Below, one piece after another: positions 23,714-32,287 of a stretch of DNA of 32,642 nucleotides. Both the position numbers and the translations under genes were made by a program. The notes below the pieces were generated by a model that saw only the letters and a list, made by a program, of their open reading frames with translations, did no database searches and was not told where the DNA came from. Source of the stretch: Methanomicrobiales archaeon HGW-Methanomicrobiales-2 (lineage in GTDB: Archaea > Halobacteriota > Methanomicrobia > Methanomicrobiales > Methanoculleaceae). Every line of letters begins with the position of its first letter. The stretch's first letter is position 1. Location: the NCBI GenBank assembly GCA_002839645.1, contig PGYL01000040.1, forward strand, positions 1 through 32,642, given 5' to 3'.

Positions 23714-25060
23714 TTATTCTCCCTTCAGCATCGCGTTGATCGCTGCCGCCGCACGCTTCGCCGAGCCCATCGCTTCGATAACCGTCGCTGCGCCGGTGGC
23801 GATATCCCCGCCGGCGTAGACGTGAGGGATGGACGTCCGGCCGTTCTTGTCGACGGCGACGTTGCCTCTCCGGCCGCGCTCAAGCCCCGGGATCAGGGAG
23901 ACAAGGAGCGGGTTCGGGCTTGTACCGATCGCCTGGATGACCATGTCCACGTCGAGAGTGAACTCGCTCCCCTCGATCGGCTCCGGGGACCGGCGGCCGC
24001 TTGCGTCGATGCCGCAGAGGGACATCTTCACGCACTCGATCCCGGTGACACAGCACTGCTCGCCGAGGATCCGGGTCGGGTTCGTGCAGGTGAAGAACTC
24101 GATCCCTTCCTCATTTGCGTGCAGAACCTCGGCCTTCCGTGCCGGCATCTCCTCCTCGCCCCGCCGGTAGATCAACGAGACCTTCGCACCCAGGCGGCGC
24201 GCCACCCGTGCGGAGTCCATCGCGACGTTGCCGCCGCCGATGACTGCCACGCGGGCTCCGTGCAGGACCGGCGTATCGAACGCAGGGAAGGCGTCGGCGT
24301 GCATCAAGTTCACCCTCGTGAGGAACTCGTTTGCCGAGTAGACGCCGTTTAAGTTCTCCCCGGGGATGCACATGAACGCAGGAAGCCCCGCCCCGGTCCC
24401 GAGGAAGACCGCATCGTAGTCGAGGAGTTCGTCCATGCTGATGCTCCTTCCTGCGAGATGGTTCTTCTTCAACCGGGCACCGAGGGCGAGCACCTGGTCG
24501 ATCTCCGCTTTGACGACCTCCTTTGGAAGCCTGAACGCGGGGATGCCGTAGGTAAGGACGCCGCCGGCCTCGTGGAGCGACTCGAAGATCGTGACGGCGT
24601 GGCCGGCACGGGCGAGCTCGGCCGCAGCCGTCAGCCCGGCCGGGCCGGACCCCACGACCGCCACCCTTTTGCCGGTCGGCTTCGCGACCTCAGGCAGCTC
24701 GGGACCGTTTCCCCGCTCCCAGTCGGCCACGAACCTCTCAAGCGCGCCGATCCGGATCGGCGTCTCCTTGTTGCCGAGGATGCAGACGCCCTCGCACTGC
24801 GCCTCCTGCGGGCAGACCCGCCCGCAGATGGCGGGGAGCATGTTCTGATCCTTGAGTGACCGTGCAGCTCGGGGGAAGTTTCCGTCCGCGATCTCCCGGA
24901 TGAATGCCGGGATATCGATGCAGACCGGGCAGCCTCTCACGCAGAGCGGTTTTTTGCACTGCAGGCAGCGCTCCGCCTCGGCGATAGCCTCTGCGGCGGA
25001 GAGTCCGGTATCGACCTCGCGAAAGTCGTGGACCCGGACGTCGGCAGGTCGGTCACTCAT
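23714..25060 (-). CDS. GltD/NfnB-like flavoprotein, large subunit of an Nfn/Sud-type oxidoreductase
   Basis: A 448-residue protein like the NADPH-binding small chain of glutamate synthase. Two N-terminal cysteine groups, CLQCKKPLC..GCPVC (32-47) and CGRVCPQEAQCEGVC (79-93), should bind two [4Fe-4S] clusters. VAVVGSGPAGLTAAAELA (133-150) binds FAD, and GGGNVAMDSARVARRLGA, about residue 265-282, binds NAD(P)H. With the smaller gene upstream (8-bp overlap) it matches the NfnAB (electron-bifurcating ferredoxin:NADP) or SudAB (sulfide dehydrogenase) pair. No large glutamate synthase gene is near, which argues against a GltB partner. The ATG at 25,060 follows GGAGGCC. Confidence 0.9.
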   Translation of the reverse strand: MSDRPADVRVHDFREVDTGLSAAEAIAEAERCLQCKKPLCVRGCPVCIDIPAFIREIADGNFPRAARSLKDQNMLPAICGRVCPQEAQCEGVCILGNKETPIRIGALERFVADWERGNGPELPEVAKPTGKRVAVVGSGPAGLTAAAELARAGHAVTIFESLHEAGGVLTYGIPAFRLPKEVVKAEIDQVLALGARLKKNHLAGRSISMDELLDYDAVFLGTGAGLPAFMCIPGENLNGVYSANEFLTRVNLMHADAFPAFDTPVLHGARVAVIGGGNVAMDSARVARRLGAKVSLIYRRGEEEMPARKAEVLHANEEGIEFFTCTNPTRILGEQCCVTGIECVKMSLCGIDASGRRSPEPIEGSEFTLDVDMVIQAIGTSPNPLLVSLIPGLERGRRGNVAVDKNGRTSIPHVYAGGDIATGAATVIEAMGSAKRAAAAINAMLKGE

Positions 25061-25904
25061 GGTGGTGGCCTCCTTCGCCGCACCGGCACTGGTGCTCCGC
25101 GAACCGCTCGAGCGAGACCTTCTCCTGTCCGGTGTAGATCCGCTGCCGCTGCATCAGTTCGACGAAATCGACCTGGTGAGCGTCGAACTCAGGACCATCG
25201 ACGCAGGCGAACTTTGTCTCCCCGCCGACGGTCACCCGGCAGGAGCCGCACATCCCCGTCCCGTCGACCATGATCGGGTTGAGGCTGACGTAGGTCTTCA
25301 CGCCGTAGGGCACCGTCACGCCGGAGGTGACCTTCATCATGATGGCGGGGCCGATGATCCAGACCCGGTCGATCTTCCGCTCCTCGAGCAGTTTCTTCAG
25401 GACGTCGGCTGCAAACCCATGCACGCCCTTGCTCCCGTCGTCGGTCGTGATGTAGAACTCGTCGCAGATCTCCTGCATCTCGTCCTCGAGAATGAGGAGA
25501 TCGGCATTACGCGCCCCGATGATGCCGATGACGTGGTTGCCTGCATTTTTTAGTTCCTTTGCGATGAGGGGCGTGCTCGCGATCCCAACGCCGCCGCCGA
25601 TGATGCAGCAGGTGCCGTAGTTCTCGATCTCGCTCGGCTTCCCGAGCGGTCCCACGACGTCCTTGATGCTGTCGCCTGCATGGAGCGTCGCAAGTTCCTG
25701 GGTCGTCTTGCCGACGGCCATAAAGATCACCCGGACGGTGTCCCCCCTGACGGCGGAGATGGTGAGCGGTACCCGCTCGCCCGCTTCGTGCAGGCGCAGG
25801 ATGATAAACTGACCTGCCCGTGCGTGCTTTGCCACCTGCGGGGCGCGTATCCAGTATTCATAAACCCGGTCGGCGAGTTTAGTCGCTGATTCCACCTTAT
25901 ACAA
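25053..25904 (-). CDS. NfnA/SudB-like ferredoxin-NADP reductase subunit
   Basis: About 283 residues. RVPLTIS is the FAD-binding strand, CIIGGGVGIASTPLIAKEL the pyridine nucleotide site, and DGTGMCGSCRVTVGG plus KFACVDGPEFD the [2Fe-2S] site with three Cys and a likely Asp ligand, as known for NfnA. It forms the heterodimer with the gene at 23,714. I choose TTG at 25,904 (MYKVESATKL, as relatives start) because AGGAGTGA lies exactly 5 nt upstream; the GTG at 25,913 overlaps that ribosome binding site. The C-terminus ends in a Cys- and His-rich tail, HQCRCGEGGHHHE, which could bind metal and is unusual. Confidence 0.88.
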   Translation of the reverse strand: MYKVESATKLADRVYEYWIRAPQVAKHARAGQFIILRLHEAGERVPLTISAVRGDTVRVIFMAVGKTTQELATLHAGDSIKDVVGPLGKPSEIENYGTCCIIGGGVGIASTPLIAKELKNAGNHVIGIIGARNADLLILEDEMQEICDEFYITTDDGSKGVHGFAADVLKKLLEERKIDRVWIIGPAIMMKVTSGVTVPYGVKTYVSLNPIMVDGTGMCGSCRVTVGGETKFACVDGPEFDAHQVDFVELMQRQRIYTGQEKVSLERFAEHQCRCGEGGHHHE

Positions 25905-26115
25905 CTGCTTCACTCCTGATGATGTTGGTCGATCTTAGCGTCAAGATGCAACTGAACATTTCGTACATATTGTGGCTCCAGCCTCTTTACTTCAGCTATT
26001 TCACGCAGACCATCGCCAGTCAGTGCCGGAAAAATCCCCCGGAGAATCACAGGACAGGTTTGGATCCGGGGCCGGAATGCGAATGGTTATCTCCGTACCC
26101 GTCCCAGGGATAGGT

Positions 26116-26271
26116 ATGCGGAGTCCGGCACGTTGGGGAATTGCACTGACCGTCATCGGCGTGGTGCTCGCACTGCTAATCCCTATCTTCGGCATCCCGC
26201 TCATCGTGATCGGCCTCGCGCTGATCATCTGGCGGGGGCGCGAGGAGACCATCGAAGCGATCAAGGAGTGA
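26116..26271 (+). CDS. Small membrane protein of unknown function
   Basis: About 51 residues. Residues 7-37 (WGIALTVIGVVLALLIPIFG and following) form one long or two short transmembrane helices, ending in a charged tail WRGREETIEAIKE. I recognise no named family. The start at 26,116 follows GGGATAGGT; an ATG at 26,077 in the same frame would add 13 residues. The stop is 3 nt before the YbjQ gene, whose ribosome binding site lies within its last codons, so the two are co-transcribed. Confidence 0.6.
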   Translation: MRSPARWGIALTVIGVVLALLIPIFGIPLIVIGLALIIWRGREETIEAIKE

Positions 26272-26274
26272 ACA

Positions 26275-26598
26275 ATGATACTGACGACGACTGCAGAAGT
26301 GCCGGGCTACGCCGTAGGGGAGATCCTCGGCGTGGTCTTTGGGAACACAGTACGGACGAAGAATATCGGAAAGGATGTCATGGCGGGCTTAAAAAGCATC
26401 GTCGGCGGCGAACTCGAGGAGTATACCGATATGCTCTCCGATGCCCGGACCGAGTCGTACAACCGGATGGCGAACGCCGCGCGCGACCTCGGCGCCGATG
26501 CCGTCGTGAACATCCGGTTTACGACGTCCCAGACGATGACGACCGCGGCGGAGCTCCTCGCCTACGGGACGGCAGTGAAACTCGTTTTGAAGAAGTAA
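26275..26598 (+). CDS. YbjQ/UPF0145 family protein
   Basis: A 107-residue protein of the YbjQ (DUF74, UPF0145) family. It has TAEVPGYAVGEILGVVFGNTVR at 6-27, AGLKSIVGGELEEYT, AR.ES..RM..AARDLGADAVVNIRF and the C-terminal AYGTAVKL. The family forms pentamers and is sometimes listed as heavy-metal-binding; the role is unknown. GGAGTGA just upstream, in the end of the membrane protein gene, couples their translation. Confidence 0.93.
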   Translation: MILTTTAEVPGYAVGEILGVVFGNTVRTKNIGKDVMAGLKSIVGGELEEYTDMLSDARTESYNRMANAARDLGADAVVNIRFTTSQTMTTAAELLAYGTAVKLVLKK

Positions 26599-26627
26599 GC
26601 GTTTGGGATTAGCGGCAGGGGATCCTG

Positions 26628-26639
26628 TCTTTCTTTTTT
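26628..26639 (+). terminator. T-rich terminator after the YbjQ gene
   Basis: TCTTTCTTTTTT (26,628-26,639) lies 30 bp after the stop codon, typical of archaeal termination. Confidence 0.55.
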
Positions 26640-26795
26640 GTTGGGACTCGCGTGGCTGGTTGAGTCTTTCGAAGGTACGTGATGCGCAGTGGGCGTGGTC
26701 TCTCCTTTGAATGGAACTCCTAAGTTAGACTGTGGGATATCAACTTTGCAATGAGTGACTGTTGGAACTTTAGAAAGGTGAAAAGCCCCGGACAC

Positions 26796-26975
26796 TGGAC
26801 CGTGGTGGATATCGCCACGCGGGGGAGGGGCTGACGGGGAGGGGGGGCGTGCCCCCCTCCCCTGTCTCTAACACGTAGAGATCCACACTCCTCGTAGCCC
26901 CCACCCCGCCCGGCCTCCGGCCTTCCTCCCCCGCCCCCGGGGGCGGGGGCAGTGCGTGGCGATAGCCGATGGAAA
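26796..26975 (+). repeat. GC-rich structured repeat, copy 3
   Basis: The left end TGGACCGTGGTGGATATCGC resembles copy 1. About 11 bp next to the ends still pair (TATCGCCACGC with GCGTGGCGATA). The internal hairpins are GGGGAGGGGGG/CCCCCCTCCCC (26,836-26,862), GGCC-TCC-GGCC (26,912-26,922) and CCCCCGCCCC/GGGGGCGGGGG. The CTGTCTCTA box is present and the loop segment between box and second hairpin is variable. It lies about 125 bp past the 3' end of arcS. Confidence 0.88.
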
Positions 26976-27100
26976 TCCGTGCACGGGTTTATGCAACTGA
27001 CGAAAGTTTGAGTGTCGCAGACGCGAAAGATACGTTCTGCGACGCTAAGTTTGAGCGCCGCAAAACGTGAGTCCCAGAGGACCAAAGCCCCCGGTCCCTC

Positions 27101-28738
27101 TTACTCCGAAAACTTCTGCGTCTTCCTTACCCTGACCGCGATGCCGCGCTTCGACCGGAGCATCTCGTCCGCACCCATCATCGCCCGCCCGGTGGCGATC
27201 GCGAGCGGCCCTTCCACCAGCACCTCGTCGCCCTCCCGGATACGGGGGTCGCAGTCCGTGATCCCCGGGGCGAGGACATCGCCCTGCGGTATGAACGCGT
27301 CGATCTTGACCCGGTAGCCCTCGGGTATCATCCGCCACCCATCGAATGTCGGGCGGAAGAGCCCGGTCCCCGGGTCGATGCTGAAGAGTTGCTGCTTCCC
27401 GCGGAGCACCGCCATCTGCATGCTCCTGCCCCGGATCTGGAGTCCCTTCGTGTTGATATCAGTCGCGAACTGCCAGGAGACCGTGCCCCGGATGGTGTCG
27501 GTCTGCACCCGCCGCTCGCCCGCGAGTGCGTCATTCAGGGCGCGGAGCGAGCCCGGCGACGTCGGGTGCCCGGAGCAGGTCACCTCGAGGTCGAAACCGC
27601 ACGCCTCCGCTGCCATCTCGGCAACGGTGAGCGCGCCGCCCTCAAGGTGGGCGACCACCCGACGGTAGGGGTGCGCGGCGAAGTAGCGGGCGAGGATGTC
27701 GGCGATGAAGGCGCACTCCTCGCGGTCCCAGTAGCCGGTCACCGGCACATCGTAGTGGCCCGCCGGGTAGACCCGCTCCAGTTCCCGCGGCACGAGGCCG
27801 AGCGGCGAGGTGACGATCAGTTCGTGCGCCCGCCGGTCCACAACGTTCATAAAGAGTTTGTGACTCCGCGAGAGCGAGTAGGGCTTCCTCGCCGAGCAGG
27901 GGAGGAGGACCGCGACGTCGGTCCGGGTCGGGACGAACCGCTCGATCACCCGGTCGGCGAACCGGCGGATCTCTGAGCGGTTCTGCGACTCGGCGGAGTT
28001 TGCACGCATCGGCACTGCCCGCACCACCGGGAGCGACCGCTCCATGAAAGCATAGTTCCGGTCGAGGAACCGGAGGATGCCCACCTGTGCGGCGTCCGCA
28101 CGGCACCGGGACTCCATCAGTTCCCGGAGCCTTCCCGCCTCGATGTAGTGCCGCACAAGGGCGATCTCGCGGTCCAGTGCCAGGCGGTTGTGCCGCTTGA
28201 GGTCGCCGTCCCGGCACCCCTCGCACCCGCAGACCCCTGTCTCCATGAGCGAGGCGGGGAACTCGCCTTCCGGCAGGCAGAAGGCCTTCCGTGCGGAGGC
28301 GAGGTCGACGGCCCGGTAGTCGAAGAGGTCGAAGCCCGAGTATATGAGGAGGCAGGCGGTCGAGGGGAGCGCCGAGGCCGGGGCGTACCAGGCGGTGTCC
28401 GGCGGAACGCTCTCTTTTAAAGTGGCAAGCCACGCCGCGTAGCTCCGGGGGTTTTTGAGTGTCGTATGCCAGTTTGCGACCAGGGCGCAGTCGCCGGATT
28501 CCGCCTTCGGCGGGGCGAGCGGGTGGATCGTCACCGGCTGCCCCTCCCCGGGGCTGAAGTAGTTGCTGACGAAAGCCGGATCCGCAGAGAGCGGGACATT
28601 CGAGAGAGGCCGCTCGCGGAGTGCCGGGAAGAGGGTGTCCGTATCGAGGGCGGCCGGGAGCGATACGCTCCTCTCTTCGTGCTCATAGGTTCCTATCCGT
28701 GCGAGGCCATCACGCTTGCTCGCATCATACCTGCTCAT
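27101..28738 (-). CDS. arcS: Archaeosine synthase ArcS
   Basis: A 545-residue TgtA-related protein. It converts the preQ0 base at position 15 of archaeal tRNA to archaeosine. The diagnostic motif [17 protein letters not shown] is at about 280-296. An N-terminal TGT-like part carries CGCEGC (about 170-175) with a following His. A C-terminal PUA domain covers about 470-545 ([21 protein letters not shown]). The ATG at 28,738 is chosen because GGAGGTG lies 4 nt upstream; it overlaps the tgtA stop by 14 bp. The pair on one transcript makes the complete last steps of archaeosine formation. Confidence 0.93.
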   Translation of the reverse strand: MSRYDASKRDGLARIGTYEHEERSVSLPAALDTDTLFPALRERPLSNVPLSADPAFVSNYFSPGEGQPVTIHPLAPPKAESGDCALVANWHTTLKNPRSYAAWLATLKESVPPDTAWYAPASALPSTACLLIYSGFDLFDYRAVDLASARKAFCLPEGEFPASLMETGVCGCEGCRDGDLKRHNRLALDREIALVRHYIEAGRLRELMESRCRADAAQVGILRFLDRNYAFMERSLPVVRAVPMRANSAESQNRSEIRRFADRVIERFVPTRTDVAVLLPCSARKPYSLSRSHKLFMNVVDRRAHELIVTSPLGLVPRELERVYPAGHYDVPVTGYWDREECAFIADILARYFAAHPYRRVVAHLEGGALTVAEMAAEACGFDLEVTCSGHPTSPGSLRALNDALAGERRVQTDTIRGTVSWQFATDINTKGLQIRGRSMQMAVLRGKQQLFSIDPGTGLFRPTFDGWRMIPEGYRVKIDAFIPQGDVLAPGITDCDPRIREGDEVLVEGPLAIATGRAMMGADEMLRSKRGIAVRVRKTQKFSE

Positions 28739-30176
28739 CGTACACCTCCGCATCGGGGATCTCTTCGAGGACGAGGCGCGTCCACTCTTCACCGCACTGG
28801 ACCGTGAACCGACTGTTGGGGTGCGCCTCCATCAGGGCACGGATACCGGCGCATCCCGACCGAACCATATCGTCGTCCCATTCCGGGATCTCGCTCTGAC
28901 CTACCGGGAACGTCTCAGCAAGTTCTGTGGGGTACGGCCCGAAGGGAGGCTTGAAGTTCAGCACGGTATCAAACCCGGGGAACTCCCGGCCGTCGAACGA
29001 GACCAGCACCCGGTCACCGATAGGAATCCGGGAGATGACCTCCTGGAACCGGAGCACCTCTGTGCGCCAGCAGCTCTCCGAGCCCCGGTAGAAGAACCGG
29101 CGTTTGGAGACGGCATCGTCGCGCTCGAGATCGGCCGCGTGGGCGAGGAGTTCCCGGTAGCCGTCGAGCAGACGCGGGTGGCTCCGGCACCGCTCGTCGA
29201 CCAGTTCCCAGAGGGTCCCGTCCTGGATCGCCTGCCGGATCCGGGCGATCTCCGCGAGGCTGACGTAGAGGTTGTGGAGGGCGAGCAGCCGTTCCCGGTC
29301 TTTGGACTGCCGGAGTTCGTCGGCGGTCATCGAGCGGCAGACCCGGCAGGGGCAGGGAAGTTCCGCGAGTTCGTCGATCTTGAAACTCCCGTGCGGGGTG
29401 ATGTAGCGCCCCTCCCGGGCAAAGAGAGCGTATGCGGCTGAGTCGAAGAGGTCGCAGCCCATCGCGACGGCGAGGGCGAACATCGACGGGTGGCCTGCAC
29501 CGAAGAGGTGGACGGCGGTCGCGGGGGAGAGGCCGCGTTTGGCTGCAAGGACGACCTGCACGAGCTCCCGGTAGCGGTAACTCTCCATCAGCGGCACGAC
29601 GGCGCCGATGGGAGCGAAGGTGAAGTTGAGGTCCGAGACGGCCTGTCCGGCCTCCTCGCGGAGGTCGGTGAAGATGCCGCCCTGCACCGGTGCCGCCAGG
29701 TTCGCGTCGGGGAAGAGTTGTTGGGCCTCCCGGATCCGGTCCATGGTGACCGCGAGTTCCCGCTCCACCCTCTCGCGGCCTGCGTCGGGGGGAGTGGGGA
29801 TGTCCAGGGGGACGACGATATCGCTCCCGATCGCCTGCTGGAACTCAAGCGTGTCCTGGTTGCTCACCTCGACCTCCCCATAGACGGAGAGCTGAAACGA
29901 TCCCGAGTCGGTCATGATGACGCCGTCGAAGTCGAGGACCGCATGAAGCCCCTCCGCAAGCGCCCGGTCGCGATACTCTGTGCTCCGCCTGAAGATGTAG
30001 GCGTTCGTGATCAGGGCCTCAACGCCCATCTCCTGCATCTCGCGGGGGGTTACCAGGGGAAGGTGGGGGTTGACGACCGGAAGGAGCGCAGGCGTCCGGA
30101 CCGTTTTGTCGTTCACCCTGAGCCTGCCGACCCTTCCTGCGATATCTTTGTGTATGACCTCAAAAGTAATTGCCAT
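28725..30176 (-). CDS. tgtA: Archaeal tRNA-guanine transglycosylase
   Basis: A 483-residue protein that exchanges guanine 15 in the D-loop of tRNA for preQ0. It has general base D90 in MTDSGSFQ, nucleophile D245 in CDLFDSAAY, the substrate-site segment PVQGGIF and zinc ligands C275, C277 and C280 in CPCRVC with a nearby His. The family member from Pyrococcus carries a C-terminal PUA domain; this one ends earlier, and the PUA is on ArcS instead. The ATG at 30,176 gives the conserved MAITFEV start, 5 bp after the AMMECR1 stop. Confidence 0.95.
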   Translation of the reverse strand: MAITFEVIHKDIAGRVGRLRVNDKTVRTPALLPVVNPHLPLVTPREMQEMGVEALITNAYIFRRSTEYRDRALAEGLHAVLDFDGVIMTDSGSFQLSVYGEVEVSNQDTLEFQQAIGSDIVVPLDIPTPPDAGRERVERELAVTMDRIREAQQLFPDANLAAPVQGGIFTDLREEAGQAVSDLNFTFAPIGAVVPLMESYRYRELVQVVLAAKRGLSPATAVHLFGAGHPSMFALAVAMGCDLFDSAAYALFAREGRYITPHGSFKIDELAELPCPCRVCRSMTADELRQSKDRERLLALHNLYVSLAEIARIRQAIQDGTLWELVDERCRSHPRLLDGYRELLAHAADLERDDAVSKRRFFYRGSESCWRTEVLRFQEVISRIPIGDRVLVSFDGREFPGFDTVLNFKPPFGPYPTELAETFPVGQSEIPEWDDDMVRSGCAGIRALMEAHPNSRFTVQCGEEWTRLVLEEIPDAEVYDEQV

Positions 30177-30181
30177 TCGGG

Positions 30182-30748
30182 TTAAACCGCCTTTTCTTCG
30201 AATATCTGCCCCTCGAAAGTCTGTACGGCGACATCGTCGCGTCTCCAGCACCCGGGCGAAAGCCCGGCCTTGACGCAGGTCTGGTCAAGGAACTCCCTGC
30301 TGGTCCAGCCGTACTCGGTCGGGACCTGCGGGAGGAGGAGGCCTCCGGTCCCGCAACCGCTGACGATCAGGCCGTGTTTCCCGACCTCGACGCAGTTGGG
30401 GCGCTCTTGTGGCGGGCACTCGAGCGACCGGGGCAGTGTGAGCACCGTCACCTCGAGGTCGAGGTCGGCGAGTTCCGACTGCGATACCGGTGAGAACCGG
30501 GGATCCTCAAGAGCAGCCGATGCGGCCGCCTCGACGATAGCACCGCCAAGCGGCCTCGTCGGGTACGGGAGGCCGATACAGCCGCGGAGACGCCCTTGCT
30601 GTTTGATCGTGACAAAGACTCCGCGCTTCTCCCCAAAAACCGGGGGAAGAGCGGGCAGCACCATCCGATCGCCGCCGACAGCTCGTTCGATGGCGTTTCG
30701 TGCCAGACGAACTGCCATTCTGCCTTCTTCGGGGGTCAGCATTTCCAT
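30182..30748 (-). CDS. AMMECR1 domain protein
   Basis: A 188-residue protein of the AMMECR1 family (TIGR00296, PH0010-like). Signatures are [56 protein letters not shown] and the [10 protein letters not shown] segment. The biochemical role is unsettled. It is placed directly ahead of tgtA and arcS with 5 bp between, so it may be tied to tRNA modification or simply share the transcript. There is no ribosome binding site; a weak TATA-like AAAAGTATTC about 25 bp upstream would allow a leaderless start. Confidence 0.93.
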   Translation of the reverse strand: MEMLTPEEGRMAVRLARNAIERAVGGDRMVLPALPPVFGEKRGVFVTIKQQGRLRGCIGLPYPTRPLGGAIVEAAASAALEDPRFSPVSQSELADLDLEVTVLTLPRSLECPPQERPNCVEVGKHGLIVSGCGTGGLLLPQVPTEYGWTSREFLDQTCVKAGLSPGCWRRDDVAVQTFEGQIFEEKAV

Positions 30749-30777
30749 CAAAATGGGTCGTATGACATTGAATACTT

Positions 30778-31326
30778 TTAGTCTTTCTCAGGAGAAGAGA
30801 GAGCGTTTGCGTCGGCGCCAGGAACCCCGATCAGCCCGGTGACCGAGCAGGGTGCGCTGCCCTCGGGGCGTATCTTTACGGTCAGGGCCTCACCGGCAGG
30901 GATGGGGCGGTCGAGACGGAGCCGGACCGTGCACTCCTCCCCGGCGCGAAGGCACATATCGTCCCCGAGCGGTGCTGCCGTCCACATCCCCGGTCCCGGG
31001 AAGGGGTCGTTTGACCGCGTGAGGATCTCAAGGTAGGTCCCTGCCAGGACCGTCACGGTGGCGCGGGAAAGGTCGACGGGCGCACCCTGTCCGGTATGGG
31101 CGACGCGGAAGGTGAGGGTATCGATAGAGGTCGCGGAGAGTTCTCCGACCAACGTGAGATGCGGTTCGCCTGCGGCCAGGACCGGGTATGCGGCCGGACC
31201 GGGTGAAGGGCTGCCGCCCATCGCGCTCGCCCCGAGTGAGACGAACGAGAAGAGTGTGGTGACGACGACGAACGCCGCGAAGATTGCCGCAAGCTCCAGG
31301 TGTGTATAGACTTCGCTCCCCCCCAT
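30778..31326 (-). CDS. Archaellin/type IV pilin-like secreted protein
   Basis: A 182-residue protein. Residues 8-35 (HLELAAIFAAFVVVTTLFSF) closely follow the archaellin N-terminus of methanogens (GLEAAIVLIAFVVVAAVFSY). The usual basic residue plus Gly before the cleavage site is missing; the leader would be only MGG. The rest is a beta-rich domain with LTLVGELSATSIDTLTFRV, an ELIVER-like GTYLEILTRSNDPFP and two Cys. It may be a divergent archaellin, a minor pilin or a surface protein. No archaellum operon genes are present. It has its own TATA box and a leader of about 10 nt. Confidence 0.7.
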   Translation of the reverse strand: MGGSEVYTHLELAAIFAAFVVVTTLFSFVSLGASAMGGSPSPGPAAYPVLAAGEPHLTLVGELSATSIDTLTFRVAHTGQGAPVDLSRATVTVLAGTYLEILTRSNDPFPGPGMWTAAPLGDDMCLRAGEECTVRLRLDRPIPAGEALTVKIRPEGSAPCSVTGLIGVPGADANALSSPEKD

Positions 31327-31353
31327 GGTAACGCCAATGGTAAGACCCGGGAA

Positions 31354-31370
31354 CTGATATATAAATATAT
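31354..31370 (-). promoter_or_regulatory. TATA box of the pilin-like gene
   Basis: Minus-strand ATATATTTATATATC at about 31,356-31,370 predicts a transcript start near 31,336, some 10 nt before the ATG at 31,326. This is the strongest promoter for the pilin-AMMECR1-tgtA-arcS run. Confidence 0.7.
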
Positions 31371-31463
31371 CTCACGGCCGGATGCGCGATCGGTCGGGAA
31401 GCCTTCGTAGAAGGTCCGCAGGCCCGGGTGTTGAAGGACAGCCGGGGCGGAGCACCCGTACGG

Positions 31464-31472
31464 GTATATATT
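31464..31472 (+). promoter_or_regulatory. RNase P RNA promoter
   Basis: GTATATATT centred at 31,468 lies 25 bp before the inferred 5' end of RNase P RNA at about 31,492, the standard archaeal spacing. Confidence 0.75.
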
Positions 31473-31491
31473 CCCGGGGTGAAATATTATA

Positions 31492-31845
31492 TGGGAGAGG
31501 GAGAGTGCGGCCGACGGTGGCACTCCTGTGCTGCTGAGGAAAGTCCTCCCACCGGCCAGATACGCAGCCGCATGCAAGTGCGGGTGGCGAGAGTCACGGC
31601 TATGACACAGAAACGACACGGCCCGCCGTCAGTGATGAAACGATAGAGCCCTCGTTTCGGGGGCGAGAAGCGCGGGAATCCTGCGCAAGCAACTCGTTGA
31701 ACGTAGCGGCGGGAAACGGTGAAACGGTGAATCCCTGCGGGTGCAAGCCAGAATAGGGCATATGGATAGTCTGGTGTCCGCCCAGGTATGGCGCTTAGCT
31801 GAATGCCGCACAGAACAGAAGGAGGCTTACTCCTCCCACTCTTAC
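31492..31845 (+). ncRNA. rnpB: RNase P RNA, archaeal type
   Basis: The catalytic RNA of RNase P, which cuts tRNA 5' leaders. Conserved blocks in order are GAGGAAAGTCC (about 31,536), ACACAGAAA, the segment around GAACGTAGC, AGAATAGGGCATATGG and ATGCCGCACAGAACAGAAGG near the 3' end. The 5' GGGAGAGGGAG and the 3' CTCCTCCCA form helix P1. The 5' boundary agrees with the TATA box; the 3' boundary is approximate. The length of about 354 nt suits an archaeal type A molecule. Confidence 0.95.
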
Positions 31846-31886
31846 TAATGCGAAACTCTTCTTCGGTGAAACGCTTTTATATGTTC

Positions 31887-32147
31887 TCAGTCTTTTCCTC
31901 CCGGTTTCAGTTCGATCTCATCAAACGTCACGACATGTGAGTCGAAGATGTCGTCCTGGTCGTTTATGGAGAGATGGACGAAGATCTCGGCGGGTGTGTT
32001 CTCCATAGATACGACGTCCCCATGCTCCGCCTTGACGACAAAACCGAGGAACTCCAGTTCGTTTTTGACGGCATCCCTGGTGTGGTAGGTCGAGAGTATA
32101 TCCCTGACCTTCACGAGGACATTCTGCTGCTCCTCCTCCCTGGCCAT
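31887..32147 (-). CDS. Small conserved hypothetical protein
   Basis: An 86-residue acidic protein with no family I can name. It reads as an alpha/beta domain: a helix LVKVRDILSTYHTRDAVKNELEF at about 11-33, then strands LGFVVKAEHGDVV and AEIFVHLSIN. No signal peptide or membrane segment is present. TAATATA 26 bp upstream of the ATG indicates a leaderless transcript; the GGAG only 1 nt before the ATG is too close to act as a ribosome binding site. Confidence 0.75.
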   Translation of the reverse strand: MAREEEQQNVLVKVRDILSTYHTRDAVKNELEFLGFVVKAEHGDVVSMENTPAEIFVHLSINDQDDIFDSHVVTFDEIELKPGGKD

Positions 32148-32169
32148 ACTCCTCTCATGCGCCCTGTGG

Positions 32170-32176
32170 TATATTA
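32170..32176 (-). promoter_or_regulatory. TATA box of the small hypothetical gene
   Basis: Minus-strand TAATATA centred at 32,173, 26 bp from the ATG at 32,147, predicts a leaderless mRNA. Confidence 0.6.
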
Positions 32177-32254
32177 ACCTCTCCAGGGTACCCGACGGGG
32201 CTGCGCAACTCCCCGGTCACTCACGGCACCGGTCCCGGGGCAGATGGAGGCAAA

Positions 32255-32266
32255 CGTATAAGTAAA
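32255..32266 (+). promoter_or_regulatory. TATA box of the XRE-CBS regulator gene
   Basis: CGTATAAGTAAA centred near 32,260 lies about 28 bp before the ATG at 32,288, so the leader would be no more than a few bases. Confidence 0.55.
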
Positions 32267-32287
32267 AAAATTACCTATAGTAATAAG

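Noticed and set aside
23714-25904. Glutamate synthase as the function of the flavoprotein pair
   Set aside because: The partner gene is a ferredoxin-NADP reductase-like subunit, not the large GltB chain; the pair fits Nfn/Sud better.
9876-26975. CRISPR array as explanation for the repeats
   Set aside because: The copies are thousands of bp apart, about 170-215 bp long and internally structured, with no regular spacers or cas genes.
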